The notes under the pieces were generated by a model, which saw only the letters and a program-made list of their open reading frames with translations, made no database searches and was not told where the DNA came from. Made by a program: the position numbers and the translations under genes. From contig CAMVGR010000011.1 of NCBI GenBank assembly GCA_947167075.1, positions 1 to 59,347 of the forward strand: a DNA stretch of 59,347 bases, written 5' to 3'. The first letter of the stretch is position 1, and every line of letters starts with the position of its first letter. This document shows positions 31,845 through 42,093 of the stretch, one piece after another. The DNA comes from an uncultured Bacteroidales bacterium. GTDB lineage: Bacteria > Bacteroidota > Bacteroidia > Bacteroidales > P3.

Positions 31845-32987
31845 TTATTTAACTCTTTTCCCAGCTTTGAATTTAGCAGTATAGGCTAATTTTCCGGCAT
31901 CGTACCATTCCCACTTCCCTTCTTTCTCACCATTGATAAACTCACCACGCTCTATCAGACCACCGGCTTCGTCGTACCGTTCATATTTTCCGTCGAGTTC
32001 ACCCTGTTTATAGTTCTGTCTCAACTCCAGCTTTCCATTGGGGTAGTAGCGCAATTCCTCGCCATCCTTCACATCTTCGTCAAAATGAAGGATATAGCGG
32101 GTAGTACCATCTTCGTACAGACCAGTCCACTCCCCATCCTTCTTCCCGTCATGGAAGAAGCCATAATAATCCACTGCTCCACTCTCGTACCACGAAGTCC
32201 AATTGCCTTGCTCTAGGCCATCGATGTATGGACCTTCATGAAGTTTCTTTCCACTTTCGTAATAGGTTGTCCACACCAGCTGTCTCTTTCCCCTGCGACA
32301 CATACCCTGTCTCCATAGCTCGCCGGTTTCGTAGTAATAGTTCCACTGGCCAAGTTCCACACCTACCTCGAAGTGACCTTCGATTCCCAGTTTTCCAGTG
32401 CTGCGCCAGTAGTATTTCCAGTCGCCATGCTGCTTGCCGGCCACAAATCCACCCTCCATGTCCACCTTGCCATTGGGGAACCACCACGTGGCAGGGCCAT
32501 TCAATTCGTCGAACGCATAGGTGCCTTTGAACTTCAACTTGCCATTGGCATGCCACTGCTGGCACTCGCCGTGCCGCTTGTCGTCACTGTACATGCATTC
32601 CTCGGCCACCTGTCCGTTCTCGTGCCAAGCACGGTATAGTCCGGTACGTTTCCCATCCTGTACATTGACCTCGCTCTTCAAATCACCATTGCGGAACCAA
32701 GTCCTGCTGACACCAGTAGAATGACACTCTTCTGCCAGTTTGCTTCCATTCTCATAGTAGATGACCCATGTGCCAGTTTTTTTACCATTGAGGTAACTGC
32801 CTTGCTGCGAAATGCGACCATTGGGGAACCACCACGTCCAGTTACCAGTTCGGCGTCCGGCCTCGTCAAGCGTGCCTTCGACCGACACCTGTTTGCTGTC
32901 GGTGTAGGTCTTCGAATAGGGGGTCTGCGCACATAGTGCGGTGGTTATCATCAGCAAAGCTGCAGCAGATATGAGATGTTTATTCAT
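31845..32987 (-). CDS. Exported MORN/YwqK-repeat protein
   Basis: The 380-residue protein has a signal peptide (MNKHLISAAALLMITTALCA, then QTPYSK) and is built almost wholly of repeats of about 23 residues of the form G-x-W-x-x-Y-Y-x-x-G-K-L-x-x-E-G, for example GTWVIYYENGSKLAEE and GQWNYYYETGELWRQG. These are MORN-like repeats, called YwqK family antitoxin in many annotations; that name is not evidence for a toxin-antitoxin role here, as no toxin gene is next to it. A role as a surface or periplasmic scaffold is more likely. It starts 2 bases after the DUF4270 stop. Confidence 0.85.
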   Translation of the reverse strand: MNKHLISAAALLMITTALCAQTPYSKTYTDSKQVSVEGTLDEAGRRTGNWTWWFPNGRISQQGSYLNGKKTGTWVIYYENGSKLAEECHSTGVSRTWFRNGDLKSEVNVQDGKRTGLYRAWHENGQVAEECMYSDDKRHGECQQWHANGKLKFKGTYAFDELNGPATWWFPNGKVDMEGGFVAGKQHGDWKYYWRSTGKLGIEGHFEVGVELGQWNYYYETGELWRQGMCRRGKRQLVWTTYYESGKKLHEGPYIDGLEQGNWTSWYESGAVDYYGFFHDGKKDGEWTGLYEDGTTRYILHFDEDVKDGEELRYYPNGKLELRQNYKQGELDGKYERYDEAGGLIERGEFINGEKEGKWEWYDAGKLAYTAKFKAGKRVK

Positions 32988-32989
32988 AA

Positions 32990-34249
32990 TTACTCGCTAT
33001 ATATAATTTCAATTTTGATGGGTTCAGTGGTTGAATAACCGTTGATGACGGTACGTGCTGCTTCTTGGCGGCGGGCATTGAGTACGAGGAGAGTCCCTTT
33101 ATCGACACCATTTCGCAACAAGCCTTGCACATGTTGCGTCACTCTCAGTCGGTAGCATTTGCTCTCCTCGTCGTATTTGCCATCGTAAGCGGCCAACAGA
33201 ACGGGGTCGATCAAGTCGTTGATGTAGGTGCCATGTGCCGACTCTCCCATTTTGAGAGCCAGAACCGAACCCGGACGCAGAGCATCGGCACTTGCATTGA
33301 CAGGCAATAGCAACTCGGCCCAGTGCACCGTTGCCCATGGGTGACTCTCTTTGAACGACTTTATAGCCGCATCGAAAGAGACGAGAATATTGTATCCTCC
33401 TAGGGGTTCGAGGTAGAGGGTTTGGTCTCCAGCCAGGCTGTCTGTACCACCGGTGACACTACCAGTGTAGTCGTGTTCGAAGCGTGTAAACCGGCAAGCA
33501 TTGTTGCCCAGCATGAAGTGGTAGATATTATTTGTGACATCGTTTGCCGAAGGACGATAGTAGACATCGAGACGGGTGTCGACGTGAGTGAAATCGATAC
33601 CGACCATACCCTCGTCGCCCGCATCGGTCGTCCTAATGCGCAAGCCCTTAGTGGCCTGCAGAAACTCGTCTGCCGATGCCTGGCGAGCTAGCACGTCGAT
33701 GATATCGTCCGAGAGAGAGAGACGCAACACCGTGTCGCCCGGAGCCACGGTCACATCCTCGTCGAAAAAGACGGCGGATTGATTGACCTTGAGCGAATCG
33801 AAGCTGTAGTATGTGGTGTCGCTCAGCAGCACCTCGTCGAGCTGCATCACCTCGATGTGGAACTGGTAGGTGCGTGCCGTATCGGGGTAGAGCGTTCTGA
33901 TACGGTACGTGGCCACCACCGAGTCGATGACCATCTGTCCGAAATTGATGTCGGTATTGTCGGCAGGAAGTGCTATCTGTGTGTACAGCACCGACTTCAC
34001 CGTACCGAACTGTGCGTCGTGATAGCTACCCAGAATGCCATAGCTATAGTTGGTAGTGAGCAGCGAATCGTCGCGGACGCTGAGGGCATTGTCAGCCAAC
34101 AGGGTATGACGTTGCCCCTGATAGACCATGCCCGAATCCACCAGTCCAATACCCAGACTCGATTCGTCCTCTGTACATGCACTTGCTATGAAAGCAGCCA
34201 CAACCAATGCTGCTATTCGGAGTTGTTTCAGTGATTTATTGATTGTCAT
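32990..34249 (-). CDS. DUF4270 lipoprotein
   Basis: The 419-residue protein has a lipoprotein signal ending FIASAC (Cys25) and the DUF4270 pattern: LGIGLVDSG after the signal, then YGILGSYHDAQFGTVKSVLYTQIALP, and beta-rich segments resembling a carbohydrate-binding sandwich. The family is almost limited to Bacteroidetes and has no established function. It lies between a short starch-synthase-like gene (23 bases upstream) and the MORN protein gene (2 bases downstream), all on the minus strand; the pairing with the starch-synthase-like gene is a recurrent arrangement in this phylum as far as I recall. Confidence 0.88.
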   Translation of the reverse strand: MTINKSLKQLRIAALVVAAFIASACTEDESSLGIGLVDSGMVYQGQRHTLLADNALSVRDDSLLTTNYSYGILGSYHDAQFGTVKSVLYTQIALPADNTDINFGQMVIDSVVATYRIRTLYPDTARTYQFHIEVMQLDEVLLSDTTYYSFDSLKVNQSAVFFDEDVTVAPGDTVLRLSLSDDIIDVLARQASADEFLQATKGLRIRTTDAGDEGMVGIDFTHVDTRLDVYYRPSANDVTNNIYHFMLGNNACRFTRFEHDYTGSVTGGTDSLAGDQTLYLEPLGGYNILVSFDAAIKSFKESHPWATVHWAELLLPVNASADALRPGSVLALKMGESAHGTYINDLIDPVLLAAYDGKYDEESKCYRLRVTQHVQGLLRNGVDKGTLLVLNARRQEAARTVINGYSTTEPIKIEIIYSE

Positions 34250-34272
34250 TTGTAGTGTTTCCTTCTGTCTTG

Positions 34273-35094
34273 CTACTCTTCGATTTTACCGATGAGTGTG
34301 TCGTAGAATTTGTTGATTTGGGCATAGAATTCCTCGCGGTCTTCATTATAATCAAGCACATTACGCTTGTTCTCTTTGGCGAAGGCAATCAATTCGGGGT
34401 TAGCATTGGGCGAGCCGATAATGACACCCTGAGAGTAGGTGATGGCGGCCTTCATAAGTCCCAAATAAGTAGTGTCGCTGTACAGGCGAAGATCCTTGGC
34501 TGTGGCATTGTCCACCTTCATTTTGTGTTCCAAGTCTCCTCCCACGTTGCCTTTGAACGAATCGTCGGAGAGGGTGATGACCAGTTTTGTGCCTGTAAAG
34601 AAGGCATTCTCCTTGTTGATGCGGCGGATATAGAAGGGAATCATAGATGCGAACCATCCGCAGAAATTAACTAGATGGGGTTGCCAAGCTAGCTTGCGAA
34701 CAGCCTCGAGCACACCACGTCCGAAAAAGAGTATCTGCTCGTCGCTGTCGGGTGCCAACGTACCGTCGGCATTGACAGCCGATTCGCGACCAGTGAAATA
34801 TTCATCGTTATCGATGAAATACACCTGCATCCTCGCAGATGGTATAGAGCCAACTTTAATGATTAGTTGATGGTCGGCATTATTGACAATAAGGTTCATA
34901 CCACTAAGCCGGATAACCTCATGCAACTGGTGCTTGCGATCGTTGAGCGATGCAAATTTGGGAGTAAACACTCTGATATCGCGACCTGTTTCCTGCATTT
35001 TAGCCGGCAACAGACGACCCATCGTTGCGATGTCGCCTTCTCCAGTAAACGGCATAATCTCCTGAGTCACAAACAGTATTCTACCTTTGGCCAT
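34273..35094 (-). CDS. Short starch/glycogen synthase-like protein (GT5 N-terminal domain only)
   Basis: From the ATG at 35094 the 273-residue protein begins MAKGRILFVTQEIMPFTGEG, which matches the N-terminal domain of starch synthases, including the region corresponding to the K-x-G-G-L-x-D loop, here FTGEGDIATMGRLLP. It has VNFCGWFASMIPFYIR and stops before the C-terminal GT-B domain that binds ADP-glucose, so it cannot be a complete synthase. The family exists as a separate Bacteroidetes group of this length. Activity is unknown; the Lys-x-Gly-Gly motif is changed. First gene of a run with DUF4270, the MORN protein and maf. Confidence 0.8.
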   Translation of the reverse strand: MAKGRILFVTQEIMPFTGEGDIATMGRLLPAKMQETGRDIRVFTPKFASLNDRKHQLHEVIRLSGMNLIVNNADHQLIIKVGSIPSARMQVYFIDNDEYFTGRESAVNADGTLAPDSDEQILFFGRGVLEAVRKLAWQPHLVNFCGWFASMIPFYIRRINKENAFFTGTKLVITLSDDSFKGNVGGDLEHKMKVDNATAKDLRLYSDTTYLGLMKAAITYSQGVIIGSPNANPELIAFAKENKRNVLDYNEDREEFYAQINKFYDTLIGKIEE

Positions 35095-35121
35095 ATTTAT
35101 ATGTATATAATAAAAACTGTG

Positions 35122-35153
35122 CAAAATTACACATTTTTTTCGACATGGCAAAA
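35122..35153 (-). promoter_or_regulatory. Promoter of the starch-synthase-like / DUF4270 operon
   Basis: On the reverse strand TTTG (35150-35153), a 20-base spacer and TAATTTTG (35122-35129). The ATG at 35094 is 27 bases downstream. Confidence 0.7.
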
Positions 35154-35289
35154 TCAAATTCTTTTTAACTTTCTTTTAGAATAGTCTATCCCACCGGCCT
35201 TGTCGCGACTCGAACAAAACACACGTTATATATGCTACGTAATCCATCCAGAGATACACCGCAAATAGGATGTTAAAAAAACGTCTTTT

Positions 35290-35348
35290 CACGGTGCATC
35301 TACGGTGCATCTACGGTGCATGTACGGTTGAAGTACGGTGCAGGTAGG
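35290..35348 (+). repeat. Dispersed 11-bp module array, copy 5 (forward)
   Basis: Five modules: CACGGTGCATC, TACGGTGCATC, TACGGTGCATG, TACGGTTGAAG, TACGGTGCAGG, then TAGG. The tail at about 35352-35388 matches that after copy 2. The 388-base gap between valS and the starch-synthase-like gene also holds the valS terminator and the promoter at 35122. Confidence 0.92.
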
Positions 35349-35382
35349 TTTCAGAGACTGAATCTCAACCAGTTATATATAC

Positions 35383-35424
35383 AAAAAAACATCGTGGATG
35401 CGGGAGAATGTCCGATCCACGATG
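35383..35424 (-). terminator. Intrinsic terminator of valS
   Basis: On the minus strand CATCGTGGAT and ATCCACGATG (plus coordinates 35415-35424 and 35390-35399) form a perfect 10-bp stem, followed by TTTTTTTG. Confidence 0.85.
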
Positions 35425-35482
35425 AGTATATGTGCAGCGGGGCTTACGGCACAGGGGTGTCGAGCCAGCACCTGCTTACAGC

Positions 35483-38194
35483 TTATTGTAGGGCCTCGAT
35501 TTGAGCTTTGAGAGCTGCTATCTTGGTCTCTGCGTCGCGCTGTTTGTTGCGCTCCTTTTCGATGACCGCAGCCGGGGCACCGTTCACAAACTTCTCGTTC
35601 GAGAGTTTCTTCAACACGCTTTGTAGGAATCCTTCAGCATATTTGAGGTCGGCCTGCAGCTTCTCCAATTCAGCCTCGCGATTCACATTTTGGCTCATCG
35701 GAACAAAGCATTCGGTAGTGCCTATCATGAAGCTGATAGCATTGGAGGGCTTCTCTGCCACAGCGTGTATCTCGCTCACATTGCCAAGTTTGCGGATGAT
35801 TCCAGCAAAGCGGTCGATAGAGAATCGCCGGTCGCCAGCTATATAGCTGACTTCCAGCACCTCCTTAGGTGACAGGCCACGACTGTTGCGTAGGTTGCGC
35901 ACTCCGGCTATTACCTCACGTGCTGTGTCGAATTCGTCGAGCATCCGCTGATCGTAGAAGACACTGGTAGGCATGTGCTGGTTCATAATAGAATAGTTCT
36001 GTGCCAAGAAATCGGTGACGCTGATAGACGATGGGCTGTCTGTCTTGTCCGACGACTTTGCGGATTGGCCTGCGTTCAGTTTCTCCACCTTTAGGCTTTG
36101 CAGGGTGTGCCATATCTCTTCGGTCACGAAAGGCATGAAGGGGTGAAGCATGAGCATCAGTCGGGTGAAGATGCTGAGGGTGGCTTCGTAGGTTTCGCGG
36201 TCGATGGGGGTGCCATGAGCAGGTTTTACCATCTCAAGATACCATGAGCAGAAGTCGTCCCAAGCCAGCTTGTATGTCGTCATCAGGGCCTCGCTAAGGC
36301 GATACTGGTCGAAGTCCCGCTCCACGTCTTCGAGCACTTGTGCCATGCGCTGCTCCATCCACTGGACGGCGACGGCATTCTCTTGACTCTGCTGCTCGTC
36401 GCCAATCTGCCAGCCACTGACGAGGCGCAGGGCGTTCCACAATTTGTTGCTGAAGTTGCGTCCCTGTTCGCAAATGCTTTCGTCGAAGGGCAGGTCGTTG
36501 CCAGCAGGGGCAGTGAGAAGCATACCCATGCGGACACCATCGGCACCGTATTTTTCAATTAGTTCGATTGGATCCGGACTGTTGCCTAGGCTCTTGCTCA
36601 TCTTGCGGCCCAACTTGTCGCGCACAATGCCTGTAAAGTAGACATTGTGGAATGGCACATCGTGGCGGTACTCCTCGCCAGCCATTATCATACGGGCCAC
36701 CCAGAAGAAGATGATGTCGGGGGCTGTGATGAGGTCGGCGGTGGGATAGTAGTATTTGATCTCGTCGTTGTCGGGATTGCGTATACCGTCAAAAAGGGAT
36801 ATAGGCCAAAGCCATGAGGAGAACCATGTGTCGAGCACATCCTCGTCCTGACGCAGAGTGCCACAGTAGTTGTATTTCTCCATGGCTATCTTCTTGGCAG
36901 CCTCTTCGTCGAGAGCCACGATGGTCTCCACTCGCCCATTCACCTCTAAATACCATGCGGGGATACGATGCCCCCACCATAGCTGACGCGAGATGCACCA
37001 GTCTTTGATGTTCTCGAGCCAGTGACGGTAGGTGTTCTTGAATTTGGCAGGATGGAAGCGGATGGTGTCATCCTCCACCACCTCGAGGGCTTTCTTTGCC
37101 AAGCCTTCCATCTTGAGGAACCACTGTGCCGAGAGCTTGGGCTCGATGACGGCATCGGTGCGCTCGCTGTGGCCCACCTTGTTGGTATAGTCCTCGATCT
37201 TCTCTATCAGCCCTGCCTCCTCTAGGTCTTTCACAATCTGCTTGCGGCAAGCGAAGCGATCCATGCCAGCGTATTTGCCGCCATGCTCGTTGAGGGTACC
37301 GTTGTCGTTGAAGATGTCGATACTCTCTAGGTTGTATTTCATGCCCAGGTTGTAGTCGTTTATGTCGTGGGCGGGGGTGATCTTTAGTGCACCTGTGCCA
37401 AACTCGCGGTCCACATATTCATCCATGATGATGGGCACCACACGACCCACGCCGGGCACGACAACCCGTTTGCCCTTGAGCCAGGAGTAGCGCTCGTCCT
37501 CGGGGTGAACACAGACGGCGGTGTCGCCCATGATGGTCTCGGGACGGGTTGTGGCCACTACGATATAGCGATCTTCGCCCTCCACATAGTAGCGAAGGTA
37601 GAAGAGCTTGCCATGGCTCTCTTTGTAGATAACTTCCTCGTCGCTGACGGCAGTGAGGGCTTGGGGATCCCAGTTGACCATGCGCACGCCGCGGTAGATG
37701 AGCCCCTTGTTGTAGAGGTCGACAAAGACACGGATCACGCTCTCGTAGCGTATGTCGTCCATGGTGAACGAGGTGCGATCCCAGTCACACGAGGCACCCA
37801 GCTTGCGCAGCTGCTTTAGGATGATGCCGCCGTACTTTTCTTTCCACTCCCAAGCGTATTTAAGGTACTCGTCGCGTGTCAGGTCACGTTTGTTGATGCC
37901 ACGCTCGGCGAGCATCTTCACCACCTTGGCCTCGGTCGAGATGGAGGCGTGGTCGGTGCCAGGCACCCAGCAGGCGTTCTTGCCCTGCATACGGGCGCGA
38001 CGGACGAGGACATCCTGGATGGTGTTGTTGAGCATGTGACCCATGTGTAGCACACCGGTCACATTGGGAGGTGGAATCACCACTGTGTAGGGGACACGAT
38101 TGTCGGGTTCAGAATGAAAAAGCTTTTTTTCGAGCCAGAACTGATACCATTTCTCCTCGATGGCACGAGGGTCGTATTTCGATGCTATTTCCAT
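35483..38194 (-). CDS. valS: Valyl-tRNA synthetase
   Basis: The class I enzyme charges tRNA-Val. The 903-residue protein has the HIGH motif as HMGH (residues 50-53, in [13 protein letters not shown]), the editing domain (CP1, about 190-330), KMSKS starting at Lys531, the anticodon-binding domain (about 600-740) and a C-terminal coiled-coil arm ([20 protein letters not shown]) that contacts tRNA. About 35 residues around [20 protein letters not shown] form a flexible insertion. Length is normal. It is a single gene with its own promoter and terminator. Confidence 0.97.
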   Translation of the reverse strand: MEIASKYDPRAIEEKWYQFWLEKKLFHSEPDNRVPYTVVIPPPNVTGVLHMGHMLNNTIQDVLVRRARMQGKNACWVPGTDHASISTEAKVVKMLAERGINKRDLTRDEYLKYAWEWKEKYGGIILKQLRKLGASCDWDRTSFTMDDIRYESVIRVFVDLYNKGLIYRGVRMVNWDPQALTAVSDEEVIYKESHGKLFYLRYYVEGEDRYIVVATTRPETIMGDTAVCVHPEDERYSWLKGKRVVVPGVGRVVPIIMDEYVDREFGTGALKITPAHDINDYNLGMKYNLESIDIFNDNGTLNEHGGKYAGMDRFACRKQIVKDLEEAGLIEKIEDYTNKVGHSERTDAVIEPKLSAQWFLKMEGLAKKALEVVEDDTIRFHPAKFKNTYRHWLENIKDWCISRQLWWGHRIPAWYLEVNGRVETIVALDEEAAKKIAMEKYNYCGTLRQDEDVLDTWFSSWLWPISLFDGIRNPDNDEIKYYYPTADLITAPDIIFFWVARMIMAGEEYRHDVPFHNVYFTGIVRDKLGRKMSKSLGNSPDPIELIEKYGADGVRMGMLLTAPAGNDLPFDESICEQGRNFSNKLWNALRLVSGWQIGDEQQSQENAVAVQWMEQRMAQVLEDVERDFDQYRLSEALMTTYKLAWDDFCSWYLEMVKPAHGTPIDRETYEATLSIFTRLMLMLHPFMPFVTEEIWHTLQSLKVEKLNAGQSAKSSDKTDSPSSISVTDFLAQNYSIMNQHMPTSVFYDQRMLDEFDTAREVIAGVRNLRNSRGLSPKEVLEVSYIAGDRRFSIDRFAGIIRKLGNVSEIHAVAEKPSNAISFMIGTTECFVPMSQNVNREAELEKLQADLKYAEGFLQSVLKKLSNEKFVNGAPAAVIEKERNKQRDAETKIAALKAQIEALQ

Positions 38195-38267
38195 GTTTGT
38201 TTATGTTGTCGAATATATCAATACCTATCTTGCAAACTACAGTCTTTTTACGTGTTAATGCAAAATA

Positions 38268-38275
38268 CAAAAGTA
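38268..38275 (-). promoter_or_regulatory. Bacteroidetes -7 element for valS
   Basis: The reverse strand reads TACTTTTG, 73 bases before the ATG. No T-box or other structured leader is evident between them. Confidence 0.5.
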
Positions 38276-38382
38276 CACCTTTTTTTTTAATTATCTATAA
38301 TAAACTTTCAATGATACATAACACATATCTCATACACAGTATATTACACATCAACATCCTGTTTTATCATCATCCAGTTTTG

Positions 38383-38412
38383 TTTGTGATTTGTTTTTTT
38401 ATTGTATCTTTG
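38383..38412 (+). promoter_or_regulatory. Promoter of the DUF4919-like gene
   Basis: TTTG (38383-38386), an 18-base spacer and TATCTTTG (38405-38412). The ATG is 22 bases downstream. Confidence 0.65.
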
Positions 38413-38434
38413 CACTCAAATTTGAGATTAGAGT

Positions 38435-38917
38435 ATGAAAAAGATTGTTGTTCTGATGGCGCTGTTGCTTGTCGTATTCTGTGCATTTTCACAACAGGAT
38501 GCAGGGCAGACCATGAAACCTAACTTCCGGAAGATTGCCCGCGTCACACGTAATGCTTCCAGTCCTTATTATGCTGGCACACTGGCAGAGCGGTTTCAAT
38601 CGTGCGACACGTCGCTTTCGGTCGACGACATGCGATGCCTCTACTATGGAGGGAATGGCTTAAGTCTGAGCGACTCATTTCAACAATACCTACTTCTATC
38701 AGGCAGATGGGGCCGTCAATCGCGCCAGGCCAACGATGCGTGGACCAGGTACCAGCTGCTGACAACTGCTGTGTGGAGTACCGGCAACGGCACAAAGCGG
38801 AAACCACTGTATGTCATGTCGAAAGAAGATGCAGAACAAATAGCGTTAGGGTATGACGATGTACTTTGGTTCAAGATGAAAGGCAAGAAAAAGTTCAGCG
38901 TAGTTCCACAACGGTGA
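38435..38917 (+). CDS. Exported DUF4919-like protein
   Basis: The 160-residue protein has a signal peptide, MKKIVVLMALLLVVFCAFSQ, and a helical body with DMRCLYYGGNGLS and MSKEDAEQIALGYDD. The layout is that of DUF4919, a Bacteroidetes family of unknown function in which members often end with a short beta strand (here FKMKGKKKFSVVP). It stands alone with its own promoter. Its 3' end overlaps the convergent mutS2 gene by 23 bases. Confidence 0.75.
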   Translation: MKKIVVLMALLLVVFCAFSQQDAGQTMKPNFRKIARVTRNASSPYYAGTLAERFQSCDTSLSVDDMRCLYYGGNGLSLSDSFQQYLLLSGRWGRQSRQANDAWTRYQLLTTAVWSTGNGTKRKPLYVMSKEDAEQIALGYDDVLWFKMKGKKKFSVVPQR

Positions 38918-41342
38918 TACCCTCGCCTCCCATTTCAAGCCGCTCGGCATGGAAGGATCGCACATCTCGCGAAGACTGCAGTTCACGACGGATGGCCTGC
39001 ATCAGTATACCAAAGCCTTTTCCATGTAGCACCCTAATCTCTTTTTCACTAAGCAAGAGGGCATTATCGATATGCTGATGGAGTAGGTCGATGGCTTCGT
39101 CGACATGATGTCCACGCAGGTCGATGGTGGGATTGAATTGAGCCCTCTTTTCATTCATGGAATCGTATATGGAGTTGAACCGTTGACCACCGCTTTGTTT
39201 ATCGGAAGGAATCTTCTTCTTTGCAGTGCCTTGCAATCGCGACATTGGAATGGTCATCCGGATGCTATTGCTCTCGACCACCGCTTTCTTCCCTTTAATT
39301 TCCACCACTTGCCCGAATGTTTCTTCCCCATCGATACGGACTATAGAACCCACAAAGATAGGTTGTTCCTGTTCGGTTCGTGAATGTTCGCTGGCGTTTT
39401 CCTTCGTCTTTCGATGCTTTTCCTTTTCTTCGGCTGTCCGGATATCTCTTTCTATCTGTTCCGTTGCCTGTGCTAATACGGAACGGGCTTCACGTGTAGC
39501 ATCTTTTTCAGCCTTAGCACTTTTTATATCACTTATGGTGCGTTCTACAGTTCGGTTAGCCTCGGTCAGTATTTGCTGTGCTTCTCGACGGGCAGCACCA
39601 AGAATTTCGTTACGTCGTGACTGCAGGTTATCATTCAGACGTTGATACTTCTGCGTCACCTCGTTCAGGAAATCGTCAGCTACACGAAGCTCTTCTTTCT
39701 GACGAGCCACTTCTTTTTTGTCCAGTTCGAGTTGCTGCAATTGGTGTTCAAAGTTGAGTTGTTCGCGTCCCACCATTTCACCGGCACGGTCGAGTATATC
39801 TTTTGGAAAGCCTATGGTTTCTGCTATCTCGAACGCGAAACTGCTTCCCGGATGACCCACACTGAGCCTGTAAAGTGGACGCATTTGCTCTGTATCATAC
39901 AGCATCGCTCCATTGACAATGGCAGGAAACCTATCTGCCAATAGCTTGAGATCAGCAAAGTGTGTCGTCACCACCCCAATGGAGCCCTTACCATACAGTT
40001 TTTCCAATACCGCTTCTGCGATGGCACAGCCCGAACGCGGCTCCGTACCACCTCCCAATTCGTCGAGCAGAAAAAGACTACTATCGTCAGCCTCCGACAA
40101 TATGGTCTTCATGTTTTGCAGGTGGGATGTGTATGTAGACAGGTCGTTGTCAATACTCTGCTGGTCACCGATATCAATAAACACGTCACCAAACACGCCA
40201 CACTCGGATGTAGGACGCAGCGGGACAGCCAGACCACACTGGAGCATATACTGAATCAGCCCTACAGCCTTGAGACAAACTGACTTGCCACCTGCATTGG
40301 GGCCACTAATGATGAGTATACGATAGCCTTCTTTTCCCGACAGAGTTATATCGAATGGTACAACCGCATCTCTCTTTTGAAGATACAACAGCGGGTGTCG
40401 AGCATCAATCCACTTAATGTGAGGTTCTTCGTTAATTACTGGAACGCTAGCCCCCAATTCTATAGCCACACGTGCCTTAGCACGCAAGAAGTCGACTCGG
40501 GCAAGGAAGCGATATGCCTCCTCCAGTTGTGGTAATAAGGGGCGAAGGCGCTCGCTGAATGAAAACAGAATACGTTGTATTTCGTGACGTTCGTCGAACT
40601 CTAGCTCGCGCAAGTCATTACCCAACTCCACCACCTCGGATGGTTCAATAAATGCTGTTTGTCGCGTGGCACTCTCGTCCTGAATCAAGCCTTTTATCTT
40701 ACGGCGATGAGTGGTCAACAACGGTATCACTGGGTGGCCATCACGAATAGTTGCTTCTGCTCCATCAGGTGCCCAGCCTTCACGTTTCGCACGGGCCAAC
40801 GTGTGGTTAACTTGTGCCTCCACCTCCGACATTTTGCGCATCTTGGTGCGACGTATTTCGGCCAACTGCGGAGACGCATTGTCATACAGTTCCCCGTGAT
40901 CATCGATAAGTTTACCCAGCAGGGAGTTTATCACATTCAGCTGCGAGCTTTTTCCGCCATATCCCAATTCGACTTCGATGGCATAATTGCGAAGGGCTGT
41001 ATATTGTGTATGTTCTTCTGAAATGAGGAAGTAATAGCATTCGCGGATAGTTCGCAGCGACAGCTTTAGGTCGAACAGTGCTTCTAACGGAATAGTAGTG
41101 TTGCCCACATGGAGGTGGGAAAACACCGGTGTTAGGTCGATAAAATCCTGTTGTGGAAATTCCGATTCCATCAGAACGATGTTGAGCATCTCACTTGTCA
41201 GTTGCAACTCGTGCGAAAGCGTTCCATAGTCTGTCATGAAATGCATTTCCTCCGCCATCCGCATAGCTAGTGCATTCGTACATTGCTCTTGCACCATCGT
41301 GCGGATGCGATCGAACCCTATCTTCTGTTCTATATTGTCCAT
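38895..41342 (-). CDS. mutS2: MutS2 family protein (MutS-like ATPase with Smr domain)
   Basis: The 815-residue protein has the MutS core (helical clamp region and ATPase) without the mismatch-binding N-terminal domain. The P-loop is ISGPNAGGKSVCL (Lys353) and the Walker B region is LFLLDELGGGTEP. A long coiled coil (about 505-630) leads to a C-terminal Smr domain with IDLRGHHVDEAIDLL and VLHGKGFGIL. MutS2 proteins suppress recombination or act in rescue of collided ribosomes; which applies here is unknown. The ATG at 41342 is chosen over a TTG at 41351. It is the last gene of the operon, one base after the nitrilase stop. Confidence 0.95.
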   Translation of the reverse strand: MDNIEQKIGFDRIRTMVQEQCTNALAMRMAEEMHFMTDYGTLSHELQLTSEMLNIVLMESEFPQQDFIDLTPVFSHLHVGNTTIPLEALFDLKLSLRTIRECYYFLISEEHTQYTALRNYAIEVELGYGGKSSQLNVINSLLGKLIDDHGELYDNASPQLAEIRRTKMRKMSEVEAQVNHTLARAKREGWAPDGAEATIRDGHPVIPLLTTHRRKIKGLIQDESATRQTAFIEPSEVVELGNDLRELEFDERHEIQRILFSFSERLRPLLPQLEEAYRFLARVDFLRAKARVAIELGASVPVINEEPHIKWIDARHPLLYLQKRDAVVPFDITLSGKEGYRILIISGPNAGGKSVCLKAVGLIQYMLQCGLAVPLRPTSECGVFGDVFIDIGDQQSIDNDLSTYTSHLQNMKTILSEADDSSLFLLDELGGGTEPRSGCAIAEAVLEKLYGKGSIGVVTTHFADLKLLADRFPAIVNGAMLYDTEQMRPLYRLSVGHPGSSFAFEIAETIGFPKDILDRAGEMVGREQLNFEHQLQQLELDKKEVARQKEELRVADDFLNEVTQKYQRLNDNLQSRRNEILGAARREAQQILTEANRTVERTISDIKSAKAEKDATREARSVLAQATEQIERDIRTAEEKEKHRKTKENASEHSRTEQEQPIFVGSIVRIDGEETFGQVVEIKGKKAVVESNSIRMTIPMSRLQGTAKKKIPSDKQSGGQRFNSIYDSMNEKRAQFNPTIDLRGHHVDEAIDLLHQHIDNALLLSEKEIRVLHGKGFGILMQAIRRELQSSRDVRSFHAERLEMGGEGITVVELR

Positions 41343-41343
41343 A

Positions 41344-42093
41344 TTAGTCAAAGTCTAGATAGAATGGCCACTTCTGCCTAAAGCGAACTAGTTTTTCTTT
41401 GTCTATCGTAGCCGTGATGATTGGCGAATTCTTAGCCGCCTCGCAGAGTGGGTTGCCCTTATAGTCAATCACCGCACTGTCTCCACTATATTCACCCCCG
41501 TTACCATCAACTCCGCCACGGTTGCATCCCACCACATAGCATAGGTTTTCTATGGCACGTGCCCGCAACAGGGTGCGCCAAGCTTCGCGCCGGCTAGCCG
41601 GCCAATTGGCACATACCAATAGCATGTCGTATTCCATATCATTATTCCGTAGCCATTTAGGGAAACGAAGGTCGTAGCACACTGCCGGTTTGATATGCCA
41701 TCCCTTCCATTCGAAGACCACTCGTTCTGTCCCTCGACCGATTTGGTCGTATTCGCCACTTACGCGGAATGTATGTGCCTTGTCGTAGTAGCCATAGTGT
41801 CCGTCGGGGTACACCCAATGCATCCTGTTCAAGCAGCGGGTGCCCTCTTTCACTATCCATGTACCCACCATAAGCACTTGGTGGCGATCCGCCATTCTTC
41901 GTGCCCATTGCAAGGTTGGTCCTTCTACCGCCTCGGCCATTGCAGCCATGTGGTCACCGAATCCGGTGGTAAACGTCTCGGGTAGCACAACCATGTCGCC
42001 CACCTTTATGTCCGACAGTGCTTCTTCTATCTTGCGTTTGTTGGCATCTATATCTCCCCAGACAATATCGTGTTGGTATATGGTTATATCCAT
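41344..42093 (-). CDS. Nitrilase-family carbon-nitrogen hydrolase (omega-amidase-like)
   Basis: The 249-residue protein has the catalytic triad of the nitrilase superfamily: Glu39 in VVLPETFTTGF, Lys105 in GYYDKAHTFR and Cys139 in KPAVCYDLRFPKW. The sequence around the Cys resembles the omega-amidase group (Nit2/YafV), which hydrolyses alpha-keto-glutaramate or related amides. Length is typical. The start overlaps the ribF stop by 10 bases and the stop lies one base before mutS2, so it is part of a tightly packed minus-strand operon. The exact substrate is inferred, not shown. Confidence 0.88.
   Translation of the reverse strand: MDITIYQHDIVWGDIDANKRKIEEALSDIKVGDMVVLPETFTTGFGDHMAAMAEAVEGPTLQWARRMADRHQVLMVGTWIVKEGTRCLNRMHWVYPDGHYGYYDKAHTFRVSGEYDQIGRGTERVVFEWKGWHIKPAVCYDLRFPKWLRNNDMEYDMLLVCANWPASRREAWRTLLRARAIENLCYVVGCNRGGVDGNGGEYSGDSAVIDYKGNPLCEAAKNSPIITATIDKEKLVRFRQKWPFYLDFD

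Noticed and set aside
31845..32987. Toxin-antitoxin system suggested by the common name YwqK family antitoxin
   Set aside because: The protein has a signal peptide and MORN-like repeats, and no toxin gene is adjacent.
38194..38268. T-box leader upstream of valS
   Set aside because: The leader is about 65 bases and has no stem or T-box motif; T-boxes are also not expected in Bacteroidota.
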